Shown in pieces: positions 1 to 8,409 of a DNA stretch of 64,000 nucleotides; position 1 is the stretch's first letter; every line of letters starts with the position of its first letter. Both the position numbers and the translations under genes were made by a program. The DNA comes from CAYYFX01 sp964571855. GTDB lineage: Bacteria; ARS69. The DNA lies in the NCBI GenBank assembly GCA_964571855.1, contig CAZNDO010000004.1, positions 1 through 64,000 on the forward strand, read 5' to 3'. The notes beneath the pieces are model-generated. The model saw nothing but the letters and a program-made list of their open reading frames with translations, searched no databases and was not told where the DNA came from.

Positions 1-773
1 GCGGCGGTCGCCCCCGCATGCAGGTCGTGATCGTGCCCATGCCCATGCGCGCCGTCCCGCGCCGACAACCACATGAGCAGGATCCCGGCGAACAGCGCCG
101 CGAGGTTCCGCCACCTCCCCTCCGCCGGGGAGTGGATCTGCGGCAGGAGGTCCGCCGTGGCGATGGCGAGGAACGTGCCCGCCGAGAACGCCACCGCGTA
201 GTGCAGCGCCTCGCCGGTCAGGTCCGCCAGGAACAGCCACGACAGCAGCGCGCCCACCGGCGTGGCGAGCGAGAAGAGGATGGCCATGATCGCGATGCGC
301 CGCCGCGGGTACCGGCAGTGCAGGAGGATCCCGGTCAGGGACACCGAGGCCGGCAGCTTGTGCAGCAGGATGGCCAGCGTGACCGGCACGCCCAGGCTCG
401 GCACGGCCAGGCCGGCGCCGAGCGCGAACCCGTCGATCAGCGCGTGCACCGTGATCCCCACGAACGCGGCCATGCCCATGTGGTGGAACGCGCAGTGCTC
501 CTCCTCGCAGGGATGGAGCATCACGAAACGCTCCAGCACGTAGATGGCCAGGAACCCCGTGAGCACGGCCATGCCCACGCCCCCGCCGAGCTCCTCCACC
601 GCCTCCGGGATCATGTGGCAGAAGGACGCCCCCAGGAGCACGCCGGTGCCGAACGCCAGCAGCAGCCGCAGCGTGCGCCGGTCCCACTCCCGCAGCAGCG
701 GCAGCAGCCCGCCCGCCGCCGCGAGCACGATCACCGCCCCGGTCGCCAGTGCCAGTCGCGTGGGATCGCTCAC
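1..773 (-). CDS. ZIP-family divalent metal transporter, cut at window edge
   Basis: The frame opens with GTG at 773 and runs off the left edge without a stop, giving 257 visible codons. It has several hydrophobic segments, a histidine-containing stretch (EEEHCAFHHMG) and the ZIP-type helix motifs HALIDGFALGAG and HKLPASVSL, which supply the metal-binding His/Asp/Glu of this family. The visible end is His/Asp rich (HGHGHDHDLHA). ZIP proteins move Zn or other divalent metals into the cytoplasm; substrate here is not known. The start overlaps the stop of the upstream SPFH gene (GTGA at 773-770), so it is the last visible gene of a four-gene operon. The true C-terminus lies outside the window. 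Confidence 0.85.
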   Translation of the reverse strand, partial: MSDPTRLALATGAVIVLAAAGGLLPLLREWDRRTLRLLLAFGTGVLLGASFCHMIPEAVEELGGGVGMAVLTGFLAIYVLERFVMLHPCEEEHCAFHHMGMAAFVGITVHALIDGFALGAGLAVPSLGVPVTLAILLHKLPASVSLTGILLHCRYPRRRIAIMAILFSLATPVGALLSWLFLADLTGEALHYAVAFSAGTFLAIATADLLPQIHSPAEGRWRNLAALFAGILLMWLSARDGAHGHGHDHDLHAGATA

Positions 774-1711
774 TTCGCCTCACCCTTGTCGAAGTCCAGG
801 ATCTTCAGGTCGAAGCGGTCCGTGCCCGACCCCAGGTCCACGATGTACGGGCTCACGCGCGGCAGGACCTCCTCCAGCGTCTCCAGGTACAGCCGCTTGC
901 GCGTGGCCGAGGGCGCCTTGCGGTACTCCGCCAGCACGGACAGGAACCGCGCGGACTCGCCGGTGGCCTTCGCGATGTCGGCGTCGCGCTCCGCCTGCCC
1001 GCGCTGCGCGATCCAGCTCGCCTCGCCGCGCGCGCGCGGGATGATGGAGTTCGCGTAGCCGTTCGCCTCGTTGATGATGCGCTCCCGGTCCGCCGCGGCG
1101 TTGGACACGTCGCGGAACACGTCGATCACCTGGCTGGGCGGATCCACGGAGAGCAGGTTCACGGACACGATCGTGATGCCCAGCCCGATGCGGTTCGCCT
1201 CCTGCTGCGTCCGCTCGTGCACCGCGCGCGCGATCTCGGGCCGCGCCACCGTGAGCACCTGGTCCACGTCCATCCCGCCGAGCACGTCCGTGAGCGCCGC
1301 CTCGGCCAGCCGCGCCATGAGGAACTGCGGGCCCTCCATCCGGTACAGGAACTGCGCCGGATCCACCACGGTGTACTGGATCATCAGCTTCACGGACACG
1401 ATGTTCGTGTTCCCGGTGAGCCACAGCGACAGCTCCTCCGGGGACGCGATCCCGCGCAGGTAGTCCCGCGTGATCATGCCCACGCCCATCTTGTAGACGG
1501 TGGTCGTCTCGAAGGTCTCGTGCGACTCGATCGGCCAGGGCAACCGCCAGTGGATCCCGGACGGCACCGCCGCGTCCTGCACCCGGCCGAACCGCTTCAC
1601 CACCGCCAGCTCCTCGGAGCGCACGGTGTACACGCCGCTCGCCAGCCAGGCGGCCGGCAGCAGCAGCGGGGCGAAGCGGAGCGCGGAGCGCAGGCCGGCG
1701 GGAAGGGTCAC
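770..1711 (-). CDS. HflK-like SPFH (band 7) membrane protein
   Basis: A 313-residue protein with one N-terminal membrane segment (about residues 9-26) followed by an SPFH domain starting near SEELAVVKRFGRV. The sequence keeps the HflK-type core (LTGNTNIVSVKLMIQYTV) and a long charged coiled region with YANSIIPRARGEA, then YLETLEEVLP. HflK forms a membrane ring with HflC around the FtsH protease. GTG at 1711 overlaps the TGA of the HflC-like gene by GTGA, which fixes the start. It is the third SPFH domain encoded in a row, unlike the usual two-gene hflKC arrangement. Assignment to HflK rather than another stomatin-like protein is by overall look only. Confidence 0.85.
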   Translation of the reverse strand: MTLPAGLRSALRFAPLLLPAAWLASGVYTVRSEELAVVKRFGRVQDAAVPSGIHWRLPWPIESHETFETTTVYKMGVGMITRDYLRGIASPEELSLWLTGNTNIVSVKLMIQYTVVDPAQFLYRMEGPQFLMARLAEAALTDVLGGMDVDQVLTVARPEIARAVHERTQQEANRIGLGITIVSVNLLSVDPPSQVIDVFRDVSNAAADRERIINEANGYANSIIPRARGEASWIAQRGQAERDADIAKATGESARFLSVLAEYRKAPSATRKRLYLETLEEVLPRVSPYIVDLGSGTDRFDLKILDFDKGEAK

Positions 1712-2601
1712 TTGCCGCCGCCCCGCACGTCGCCGGTGCCGCGCACCAGGAGCCGCATCAGCTCGGAGTCCGACGGCAGCACCAGGGTCGTCTTGTCGTC
1801 CAGGAACTTGCGGTAGGCCTCCAGCGTGCGCGTGAACTCGTAGAACTCCGGGTCCTTCGCGATCGCCTCGCCGTAGATGCGCGTGGCCTGCGCCTGGCCC
1901 TCGCCGCGGAGGATCTCGGCCTCGCGGTACGCCTCGGCCAGGATCTGGCTCTCCTCGCGGTCCGCCTGCGCGCGGATCTTCCGCGCCTCCTCCTCGCCCT
2001 CGGAGCGGAAGCGCCGGGCGATGCGCTCGCGCTCCGCGCGCATGCGCTCGAACACGGAGCGCCGGTTCTGGTCCGGGAACGACAGGCGGCGCACGTCGAA
2101 CTCCACGAGCTCGATGCCGTATTCCCGCTCCGTCACGCCCTTCGCGTCGGCCTCGATCGCCGCCACCATCTCGGCCAGGCGGCGCTTGTCCGCGTCCGTG
2201 CTGATGAGCGCGTCGAACGGGAGGCGCGCCAGCGCGGCGCCGAGCTCGGAGGACAGCACGTCGGTCATCTGCCCGCGCGCCGCCGCCTCCGACGGGAGCC
2301 GGCGGAAGTACCGCAGGGGATCCTGGATGCGCCACACCGCGAAGTAGTTCACCACCACGTTCTTCTTGTCGTTCGTGAGGAACTCCGCCTGCTGCGGCTC
2401 GAGCACCTGCAGGCGGGCGTCGAAGCGGCGCACCTGCTGCACGAGCGGCACCTTCAGCCGCAGCCCCGGCTCCGTGACCACCGCCACCGGCTCGCCGAAC
2501 TGCGTGACCACGGCGTGCTCGGTGACGTCCACGGTGAAGAACGTCATCCGGACCAGGATCCCGGCCGCGAGCACCACCGGGATCACGACGCGCAAATTCA
2601 T
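1708..2601 (-). CDS. HflC-like SPFH membrane protein
   Basis: A 297-residue protein. One membrane helix (residues about 5-22) precedes the SPFH domain (VTEHAVVTQFGEPV), and the body shows the HflC hallmarks TNDKKNVVVNYFAVWRI, ELVEFDVRRLSFPDQN and FYEFTRTLEAYRKFL. HflC normally works with HflK as a periplasm-facing ring that modulates the FtsH protease. The ATG at 2601 overlaps the upstream stop as ATGA, so it is translationally coupled to the permease-SPFH fusion. No ftsH is visible in the window. Family assignment is firm; the partner is inferred. Confidence 0.9.
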   Translation of the reverse strand: MNLRVVIPVVLAAGILVRMTFFTVDVTEHAVVTQFGEPVAVVTEPGLRLKVPLVQQVRRFDARLQVLEPQQAEFLTNDKKNVVVNYFAVWRIQDPLRYFRRLPSEAAARGQMTDVLSSELGAALARLPFDALISTDADKRRLAEMVAAIEADAKGVTEREYGIELVEFDVRRLSFPDQNRRSVFERMRAERERIARRFRSEGEEEARKIRAQADREESQILAEAYREAEILRGEGQAQATRIYGEAIAKDPEFYEFTRTLEAYRKFLDDKTTLVLPSDSELMRLLVRGTGDVRGGGK

Positions 2602-4745
2602 TGCTCCTCCCCGGCCGGGGGCGTCGCCTCGCGCGCGCTCTCCCGGGCCTGCTGCTGGCGGACGTCGCCGCCGCGGATGACATCGGACACGGGGGCCGGC
2701 GCCGCCGCCCCGTTGCCCACCCAAAGGTCCACCCCGCCCGAGCCCTTCCAGCCCGGCCGGACGATCTTGCGGGCGCGCGCGAGCACCTCCTCCACCGCCT
2801 CGAGGTACAGCCGCTTCTTCGTCCCCACCCGCCGCTCCCGGTACGCCGCGCTGCGCATGCGGAGGCTCTCCGAGTCCCCCTGCGCGCGCAGGACGTCGCT
2901 CGACGCGTCGCTCCGCGCGCCCTCCAGCTGCCCGGCGGCCTCGCCGCGCGCCAGGTTCACGGTCTCGTCCAGGTAGCGCAGCGCGACGTTGATCGCGGTC
3001 TGCTTGTCCTCCTGCGCGCTGGCCACGTCGCGGAAGGCGGCGTGCACCTCGGCCGGCGCGTGCACGTCCGTGATGCTGAAGCGCAGGATCTCCGCGCCGA
3101 GCCGCATCGCCTCCGCGCGCGCGCGCAGCGCGGCGAGGACCTCCTCCTCCACGTCCCCGCGGTTGCCGGCGTACACGCGGTCGATGCCGTAGCCCGCCAG
3201 CACGTCCACGACCGCGGAGAGCGTGGAGAGCTTCAGCACCCCCTCCGGATCGCGGAACCCGTACACCCAGCGCTCCGGATCGGTGACGCGGTACTGCACC
3301 GTGGACTTCGTGTTGATGAGGTTCTCGTCCCCGGTGAGGTACACCGCCTCCTCCTCCAGCACGCGCGCCTCCGTGCCCGCCAGCGTGTCCGCCGGCGCCT
3401 CGGTCATCCCGCCGCTGCGGAAGCCCAGCTCCAGCCGCCGGACCTCGTCCGCCGCGAAGATGTCGACGCGATCGACCGGCGGCGGCCAGCGGAAGTGGAG
3501 CCCCTCGGTGCGCACGCCGCCGGCCGGCTCCCCGAACCGCCGGATGAGCGCGCGGCTGCCCGGCGGCACGACGACGAAGAGTTCCGCCACGAGCCAGGCG
3601 CCCACGACCGCCGCGGCGGCCCCGAGGCCCAGCCGGCGGTCGAGGCGGATGCCCGACCGGTCCAGCCAGCGCAAGACGGAGCGGACCGGCCCGGGGACAC
3701 CGCGACGACGGAAGGACGCCACCAGCAGCACCACGAAGACGGCCGTGGACGCCCACCCGATCCACCCGGGGAGATCCCGCGCATTCCCGATGGAGGCTTG
3801 CGGGTCGATCCGGAGCGCCGCGTAGACCGCGTTGAGCAGCACGCCCATGGCCACCGCCAGCAGCGCGATGGACGCCAGGTACACCGCGAGCACCCGCCGA
3901 CCGAACGTCCTCGAGAGGATGCCGATGGACGCGAGGCTGGTCGCCGGACCGGCGAGCAGGAGCACGAGGGCCGCACCCGGCGACAGGCCCTTGAGCACCA
4001 GCGCCGCGGCGATCGGCGTGGAGGCCGAGGCGCAGATGTACAGCGGGATCCCGATGACGAGCATGAAGAGGAACGGGAGCGGACCGCTGCCCAACCATCG
4101 CGTCACCATCGCCGGCGGAGCGAGCAGCAGGATGAGGGTGGACACGACGAGTCCGGTCAGCATCCAGTACGACGTCTCGTCGAACAGCTCGACGAACGCT
4201 CCCCGGAACCCGCTCCGCAGCCGCTGCCGCCACGTCTCCCCGGGGACTTCCGCGGCATGGGAGTGGTCGTGGAGGCGCGGCCCGGGGTCGTCCGGCAGCG
4301 GCATTGCCGGCGCCACCGTCTCGCGCTTCTCCTCGCCCAGGGCGTCGACGGCCACTCCCGCGGTGAGCGCCGTGACCAGCGCCGCGAATGGGCGGAAGAG
4401 CGCCATGATCGGATCCATGAGCCCCCAGGTCAGGGCGATCGAGTCGATCCCCGTCTCGGGCGTGCTGATCAGGAACGAGACCGTGGCGCCGCGACCCGCC
4501 CCGTGGCGGTGCAGGGACAACCCGATCGGAAGCACCGAACAGGAGCACAGCGGAAGCGGAATGCCGAGGAGCGAGGCGTACACGATGGACCGTAGTCGCC
4601 CTCCGCCGAGCAGCCGCTGCACCTGCGACACCGGCAGGAGGACATGCAGACACGCCGCGACCGCGAACCCGAACAGGATGTACGGCGAAGCGTCGCGGAA
4701 CACCGCCACCAGCTCGCGGAAGAACTGGGCCGCGAAAGCGGTCAC
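2598..4745 (-). CDS. DUF318/SO_0444-type permease fused to HflK-like SPFH domain
   Basis: 715 residues. Residues 1-345 are a two-repeat permease with about eight membrane segments; the first repeat carries the metal-efflux-permease motif LCSCSVLPIG with Cys67 and Cys69, the second the counterpart YICASASTPI with Cys237. A cytoplasmic linker holds an HDHSH cluster at 159-163. Residues 372-392 form a further helix, then an SPFH domain runs from PPGSRALIRRFGEP (about 395) to about 660, with HflK-like TGDENLINTKSTVQYRV and a Gln/Ala-rich tail. GTG at 4745 has AAGGAG seven bases upstream (4751-4756 on the plus strand). The permease family is linked to Cu/Zn or arsenical efflux; substrate is not determined here. 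The fusion is continuous, with no frameshift sign. Confidence 0.88.
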   Translation of the reverse strand: MTAFAAQFFRELVAVFRDASPYILFGFAVAACLHVLLPVSQVQRLLGGGRLRSIVYASLLGIPLPLCSCSVLPIGLSLHRHGAGRGATVSFLISTPETGIDSIALTWGLMDPIMALFRPFAALVTALTAGVAVDALGEEKRETVAPAMPLPDDPGPRLHDHSHAAEVPGETWRQRLRSGFRGAFVELFDETSYWMLTGLVVSTLILLLAPPAMVTRWLGSGPLPFLFMLVIGIPLYICASASTPIAAALVLKGLSPGAALVLLLAGPATSLASIGILSRTFGRRVLAVYLASIALLAVAMGVLLNAVYAALRIDPQASIGNARDLPGWIGWASTAVFVVLLVASFRRRGVPGPVRSVLRWLDRSGIRLDRRLGLGAAAAVVGAWLVAELFVVVPPGSRALIRRFGEPAGGVRTEGLHFRWPPPVDRVDIFAADEVRRLELGFRSGGMTEAPADTLAGTEARVLEEEAVYLTGDENLINTKSTVQYRVTDPERWVYGFRDPEGVLKLSTLSAVVDVLAGYGIDRVYAGNRGDVEEEVLAALRARAEAMRLGAEILRFSITDVHAPAEVHAAFRDVASAQEDKQTAINVALRYLDETVNLARGEAAGQLEGARSDASSDVLRAQGDSESLRMRSAAYRERRVGTKKRLYLEAVEEVLARARKIVRPGWKGSGGVDLWVGNGAAAPAPVSDVIRGGDVRQQQARESAREATPPAGEEQ

Positions 4746-4939
4746 GAACGCTCCTTGTCGGCCGAAGGTTGCCGACGGCCGCCCGGCAGAAGGCAGCCGT
4801 CCACGTTAGGTGCAACGCCGCGAACAGGCAACCACGCGGCGCCCGGCGGGTTCCGTCGCGCCGCCGTCCGGGGTTGGAGGGTCCCGTTCCCCCGGCTAGA
4901 ATCCCCCGGCCGCGCGCCGTCCGTCCGGAGGGGGAGCCG
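4746..4939. promoter_or_regulatory. Divergent intergenic promoter region
   Basis: This 194-base gap separates the minus-strand metal/SPFH operon from the plus-strand membrane/TPR gene. On the plus side TTGGAG (4874-4879), a 17-base spacer and TAGAAT (4897-4902) make a clear sigma70-type promoter about 35 bases before the ATG. The minus-side promoter was not recognised; an AAGGAG ribosome site for the permease lies at 4756-4751. No metal-regulator operator could be identified by eye. Confidence 0.6.
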
Positions 4940-7027
4940 ATGACCGCAGCGAACGCAGAGATTCCGCTTCCGCCGGGACCGGCCGGCGGGCCCCGGGCTC
5001 CGGCACGCTGGCCCGCGCTCGCCGCCGGGATCTTCGTCCTGGCGCTGGCGCTGCGCGCGCTGGGGATCGGCGCCGCGGCTCCCACGGCCCCCGCGGAGCA
5101 GGCCCTGCTGGACGCCGCCACGCCTGGGATCACGGAGGCGCCGGACGTTCCGGGCGCCGCCACTGCCATCCTCCGCGGGCTCCGCCGCATCGCGCCGGCC
5201 CCGGCGCCGGCCCCCGGCCTCGTGGAGGGGCTCCCGCCGCTCCCGGATCCCGCGCTGCGCCTGGCCCGCGGACTGGGGGCCCTGCTGGCCGCCCTGGCCG
5301 CGGCCCTGGCGGCACGAACCGCCGCGGCGCTGGGCGGCCGCCGGGCCGGAGCCGCAGCCGGGCTCCTGCTGGCCGTCGGCGCGTTCGAGGTCTCCCTGGC
5401 GTGGGGCCGCGGCCCGCTTCTCCTGGCGGCCTCCGCGGGTCTGCTGTCCGCCCTGGCGACCCGGGGGGTCGGTTCGCCGGGGGCGCTCGGCGCGTGGGCG
5501 GGCCTCGCGGCCGCCGCCGGCGGCGGGGGCGGCGTGGCGCTGCTGGCCGGGGCCCCGGCCGGCCTGACCCGGTTCCGGGGCTGGCTGATCGCCCTGGCGG
5601 CGGGGCTCGCGGTGTTCGCGGTGGCCGGCGGCGGGTTCGCCGGGCTCGTCCCGGATCTCCCCGACGACGGGTTCACCCGGGTGTCCGCGGGCAGCCCGCT
5701 GGCGGCCGGCGCGCGCGCCCTCGCCCGCGGGATCGGATGGCCGGCGCTCGTCCTCGCGTTCGCCGGCGCGTGGCGCGTGCTCCGCCGGGGCGATCGAACG
5801 GGCGCCGCGATCCTCGCGGCCACGGCCGCGGCCGCCCTCGTGTCGCTCCTTCGCGTCGGTCCCGCCGCCGCGTCGCTCGCGGTCGCGCTGCCCGGCGCGG
5901 CCATCCTCGCGGGGCTGGGCGTGGGCGCCCCCCGCGGCGGCCGGGACCGGGGCTTCCCCGCGCCGCTCGCGCGCGCCGCCGCGGTCATCGCCCTCATCGC
6001 CGCCGGCGCGATCACCGCCGGCGATCTCGCCGCCCGCTACGCGACGCCGCCCGCCGAGCGCGCCGCCGAGTGGATCCGCCGGAACCTGCCGAACGGCGCC
6101 CCGTTCCTGCTGGAGGAACCGGACGTCCTTGTCGCCACCCCGCGCGGCCTGCGGGCGCTCACCGACCTCGCCGGCGCGGGACAGGCCCCGCGCGCCGTGC
6201 TCGAGGAGTACGCGCGCGGCAGCAAGACCTTCCGGCCGGTTCCCCTGCCGCCCGCCGGCGTCCAGGGCCGCGAGGCGGCGCTCTTCTACGACCCGAACCT
6301 GGCGCTCTTCTTCCCGTGGATGATCCTGCGCGACACCCCGCCGCCGCCCGCGGCCCCCGCCGAGCGGCGCGAGGCGCAGCGCATGTTCCACGAGTACTTC
6401 CTCTCGGCGTGGACCGAGGTCGCGCGCTTCCCCGCGGGGCGCGGCCGCGCCGCGGGGCTGGTGGTGCTGCAGCGTCCGGACTCGGTGGTCACCGTGGACC
6501 GGGAGCGGCTCGCGCCGCTCGGCGTCATCCTCGCCGGCGAGTCGATGATGGCCGTGCGCGACTCGAGCGCCGCCTTCACCGGCTGGCTCCGCGACGGCGG
6601 CGAGGCGCTGATGTCCGGCGCGCAGATCGTGGGCGCGCTCGGATTCCTGGAGGTCGCCGCGTCCCGCGACTCCACGGACGCGGAGATCTTCCACCGGCTC
6701 GCGCAGGCCTACCTGCTGCACGGCCGCGCCGCGGACGCGAAGTCGGCGTCGCTCACCGGCCTCGCGATCGACCCGTTCCACGGGGGCATCCACTACAACC
6801 TCGCGGTCGCGCTGGAGGCCGAAGGGGATCTCGACGGCGCGGAGACGGAGTACCGCGCCGCGATCGCGCAGATGGCGGAGCCGTCGGTCGCGCACGCGCG
6901 GCTCGGGGGCGTTCTGCTCGCGCGCGGCGACGTCGCGGGCGCGCGGGCGGAACTGGACACGGTGCGCCGCCTCGCGCCCGGGGAGGAGGCGGACCGCTAC
7001 CTCACGGGCGTCCTGGGCGACCCTTGA
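4940..7027 (+). CDS. GT-C-like multi-pass membrane protein with C-terminal TPR repeats
   Basis: 695 residues, extremely Ala/Gly rich. The first 370 residues contain about nine or ten hydrophobic helices arranged like the dolichyl-phosphate-mannose glycosyltransferase 39 type membrane proteins; the GT-39 catalytic Asp/Glu pair is not obvious. A soluble region (about 370-540) follows, with AAEWIRRNLPNGAPFLLEEPDVLVATPRGL, typical of the extracytoplasmic part of such proteins. The last 130 residues are TPR-like repeats (IFHRLAQAYLLHGRAADAKSA, IHYNLAVALEAEGDLDGAE). ATG at 4940 has GGAGGGGGA just upstream. A role in envelope glycan assembly is only a guess. Confidence 0.65.
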   Translation: MTAANAEIPLPPGPAGGPRAPARWPALAAGIFVLALALRALGIGAAAPTAPAEQALLDAATPGITEAPDVPGAATAILRGLRRIAPAPAPAPGLVEGLPPLPDPALRLARGLGALLAALAAALAARTAAALGGRRAGAAAGLLLAVGAFEVSLAWGRGPLLLAASAGLLSALATRGVGSPGALGAWAGLAAAAGGGGGVALLAGAPAGLTRFRGWLIALAAGLAVFAVAGGGFAGLVPDLPDDGFTRVSAGSPLAAGARALARGIGWPALVLAFAGAWRVLRRGDRTGAAILAATAAAALVSLLRVGPAAASLAVALPGAAILAGLGVGAPRGGRDRGFPAPLARAAAVIALIAAGAITAGDLAARYATPPAERAAEWIRRNLPNGAPFLLEEPDVLVATPRGLRALTDLAGAGQAPRAVLEEYARGSKTFRPVPLPPAGVQGREAALFYDPNLALFFPWMILRDTPPPPAAPAERREAQRMFHEYFLSAWTEVARFPAGRGRAAGLVVLQRPDSVVTVDRERLAPLGVILAGESMMAVRDSSAAFTGWLRDGGEALMSGAQIVGALGFLEVAASRDSTDAEIFHRLAQAYLLHGRAADAKSASLTGLAIDPFHGGIHYNLAVALEAEGDLDGAETEYRAAIAQMAEPSVAHARLGGVLLARGDVAGARAELDTVRRLAPGEEADRYLTGVLGDP

Positions 7028-7052
7028 CCGTGCGGCAGGCGCCGTTTAGGTT
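7024..7052 (+). promoter_or_regulatory. Promoter for superoxide dismutase
   Basis: TTGACC (7024-7029), a 17-base spacer and TAGGTT (7047-7052) stand about 92 bases before the sod start. The -35 box overlaps the TGA stop (7025-7027) of the upstream gene. Confidence 0.65.
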
Positions 7053-7144
7053 GCGGGGCGTGGCTCGCGCGCTGGCGAACGAGAATCGTGGGCTTCCTGC
7101 ACCTCCCCGACGGATCAGGTGAAACCATGGCCGGAGGAACCACC

Positions 7145-7771
7145 ATGGCCGGACACACGACGCACGTGCTGCCCGACTTGCCGTACGCGTACAACGCCCT
7201 GGAGCCGCACATCGACGAGCAGACGATGCGCCTCCACCACGACATCCACCACAAGGGCTACGTCGACGGGCTGAACGCCGCGGAAGAGAAGCTGGCGAAG
7301 GCCCGCGAGTCCGGGGATTTCTCCGCGGTGCAGGCGCTGGAGCGCGCCGTGGCCTTCCACGGCTCCGGGCACTTCAACCACGTCGTCTTCTGGGAGAACA
7401 TGAGTCCGAAGGGCGGCGGCACGCCCGGCGGCGCGCTCGCGTCGCGGATCACGAAGGACTTCGGCTCGTTCGACAAGTTCCGCGCGCACTTCTCGCAGGC
7501 CGCCACCACCGTGGAGGGGAACGGCTGGGGCGTGCTCGCGTGGCATCCCATGGCGGGCCGCCTGCTCGTGCTCGCGTCCATGAACCACCAGAACCAGGGC
7601 GTGCACGGCTCCATCCCCGTGCTCATGCTGGACGTGTGGGAGCACGCGTACTACCTGAAGTACCAGAACAAGCGGGCCGCGTACGTCGAGGCCTGGTGGA
7701 ACATCGTGAACTGGGAGAACGTCGCGGCGCGCTTCGACAAGGCCACGGCGCTGAAGCTCCCGAACACCTAG
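7145..7771 (+). CDS. sodA: Fe/Mn superoxide dismutase
   Basis: 208 residues, close to the usual length. It converts superoxide to oxygen and hydrogen peroxide in the cytoplasm. The metal ligands are recognisable as His31 (LHHDIHH), His79 (GHFNHVVFW), Asp163 and His167 (LDVWEHAYY). No signal peptide is present. Three in-frame ATG codons exist (7088, 7127, 7145); the last has GGAGGA six bases upstream (7133-7138) and gives the standard N-terminus, so it is preferred. The HQNQGVHGSIPVL segment before the DVWEHAYY motif does not settle Fe versus Mn. It is preceded by its own promoter and followed by yqgE after 56 bases. Confidence 0.95.
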   Translation: MAGHTTHVLPDLPYAYNALEPHIDEQTMRLHHDIHHKGYVDGLNAAEEKLAKARESGDFSAVQALERAVAFHGSGHFNHVVFWENMSPKGGGTPGGALASRITKDFGSFDKFRAHFSQAATTVEGNGWGVLAWHPMAGRLLVLASMNHQNQGVHGSIPVLMLDVWEHAYYLKYQNKRAAYVEAWWNIVNWENVAARFDKATALKLPNT

Positions 7772-7802
7772 GAGGAGGGGGGCGCCCCGCGCGCCCCCGT
7801 TC

Positions 7803-7820
7803 CCTCCCCCGCGGGGGAGG
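7803..7820. promoter_or_regulatory. 18-base perfect palindrome overlapping the yqgE ribosome site
   Basis: CCTCCCCC-GC-GGGGGAGG is a perfect inverted repeat. Its right arm is part of the GGGGGAGGAGG ribosome-binding site for the TTG start at 7828. If the RNA folds, the site is partly hidden. It could equally act as a weak terminator after sod, although no U-tract follows. Confidence 0.45.
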
Positions 7821-7827
7821 AGGTCCG

Positions 7828-8397
7828 TTGAAGCCCGTCGACGCCGTGGAACGGGGAACGTTCCTCGTGGCCAGCCCCCTGCTGCGCGACCCGAACTTCA
7901 TCCGGACCGTCGTGCTGATGTGCGAGCACGGCGAGGGCGGCTCGTGGGGGCTGGTGGTGAACCGGCGCACGGAGCTGACCTTCGGCGAACTGCTGGAGGA
8001 TCTCCCCTTCCCCGCCTCCAGCATCGGCCCGGTGTTCTGGGGCGGGCCGGTGGAGCCCTCCCGCATGCAGGTGCTGCACCGCCTGCGCCGGGAGATCGAG
8101 GACGAGCTGGAGGTCGCGCCGAACCTGAAGCTCGGCATCGACGTGGACACGTTCCGCGAGATCTGCGCGGAGTCGCGCCTGCCCGGCGAGGCCCTGCAGG
8201 CGTACGTGGGGCACGCGGGGTGGGCGCCCGGCCAGCTCGAGGCGGAGCTGGGCTCCGGCTCGTGGATCGTGTGCTCCGCGGACGACCACCTCGTGTTCGA
8301 CACGGACCCCGACGAGATGTGGGAGCGCGTTCTCCGCACGCTCGGTCCCCCCTTCGCACGCCTGCTCCGGGTTCCCGTGGACCCGCGCGTGAACTGA
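7828..8397 (+). CDS. yqgE: YqgE/AlgH family protein
   Basis: 189 residues matching the UPF0301/YqgE family: GTFLVASPLLRDPNFIRTVVLMCEH near the start, GLVVNR, FWGGPV, then YVGHAGWAPGQLEAEL and the closing WERVLRTLG. The family is widespread and its biochemical role is unsettled. The start is TTG at 7828, four bases after an AGGAGG site; no better in-frame start gives the family N-terminus. Twelve bases separate it from the lysine-ketoglutarate reductase-like gene, so the two are probably cotranscribed. Confidence 0.93.
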   Translation: MKPVDAVERGTFLVASPLLRDPNFIRTVVLMCEHGEGGSWGLVVNRRTELTFGELLEDLPFPASSIGPVFWGGPVEPSRMQVLHRLRREIEDELEVAPNLKLGIDVDTFREICAESRLPGEALQAYVGHAGWAPGQLEAELGSGSWIVCSADDHLVFDTDPDEMWERVLRTLGPPFARLLRVPVDPRVN

Positions 8398-8409
8398 GCC
8401 GGAGCGCCC

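Noticed and set aside
1708..6015. Minus-strand frame of 1435 codons that ends as the HflC-like protein
   Set aside because: Only the last 297 residues are protein-like; the part before 2601 is an out-of-frame reading of the permease fusion and antisense of the membrane/TPR gene.
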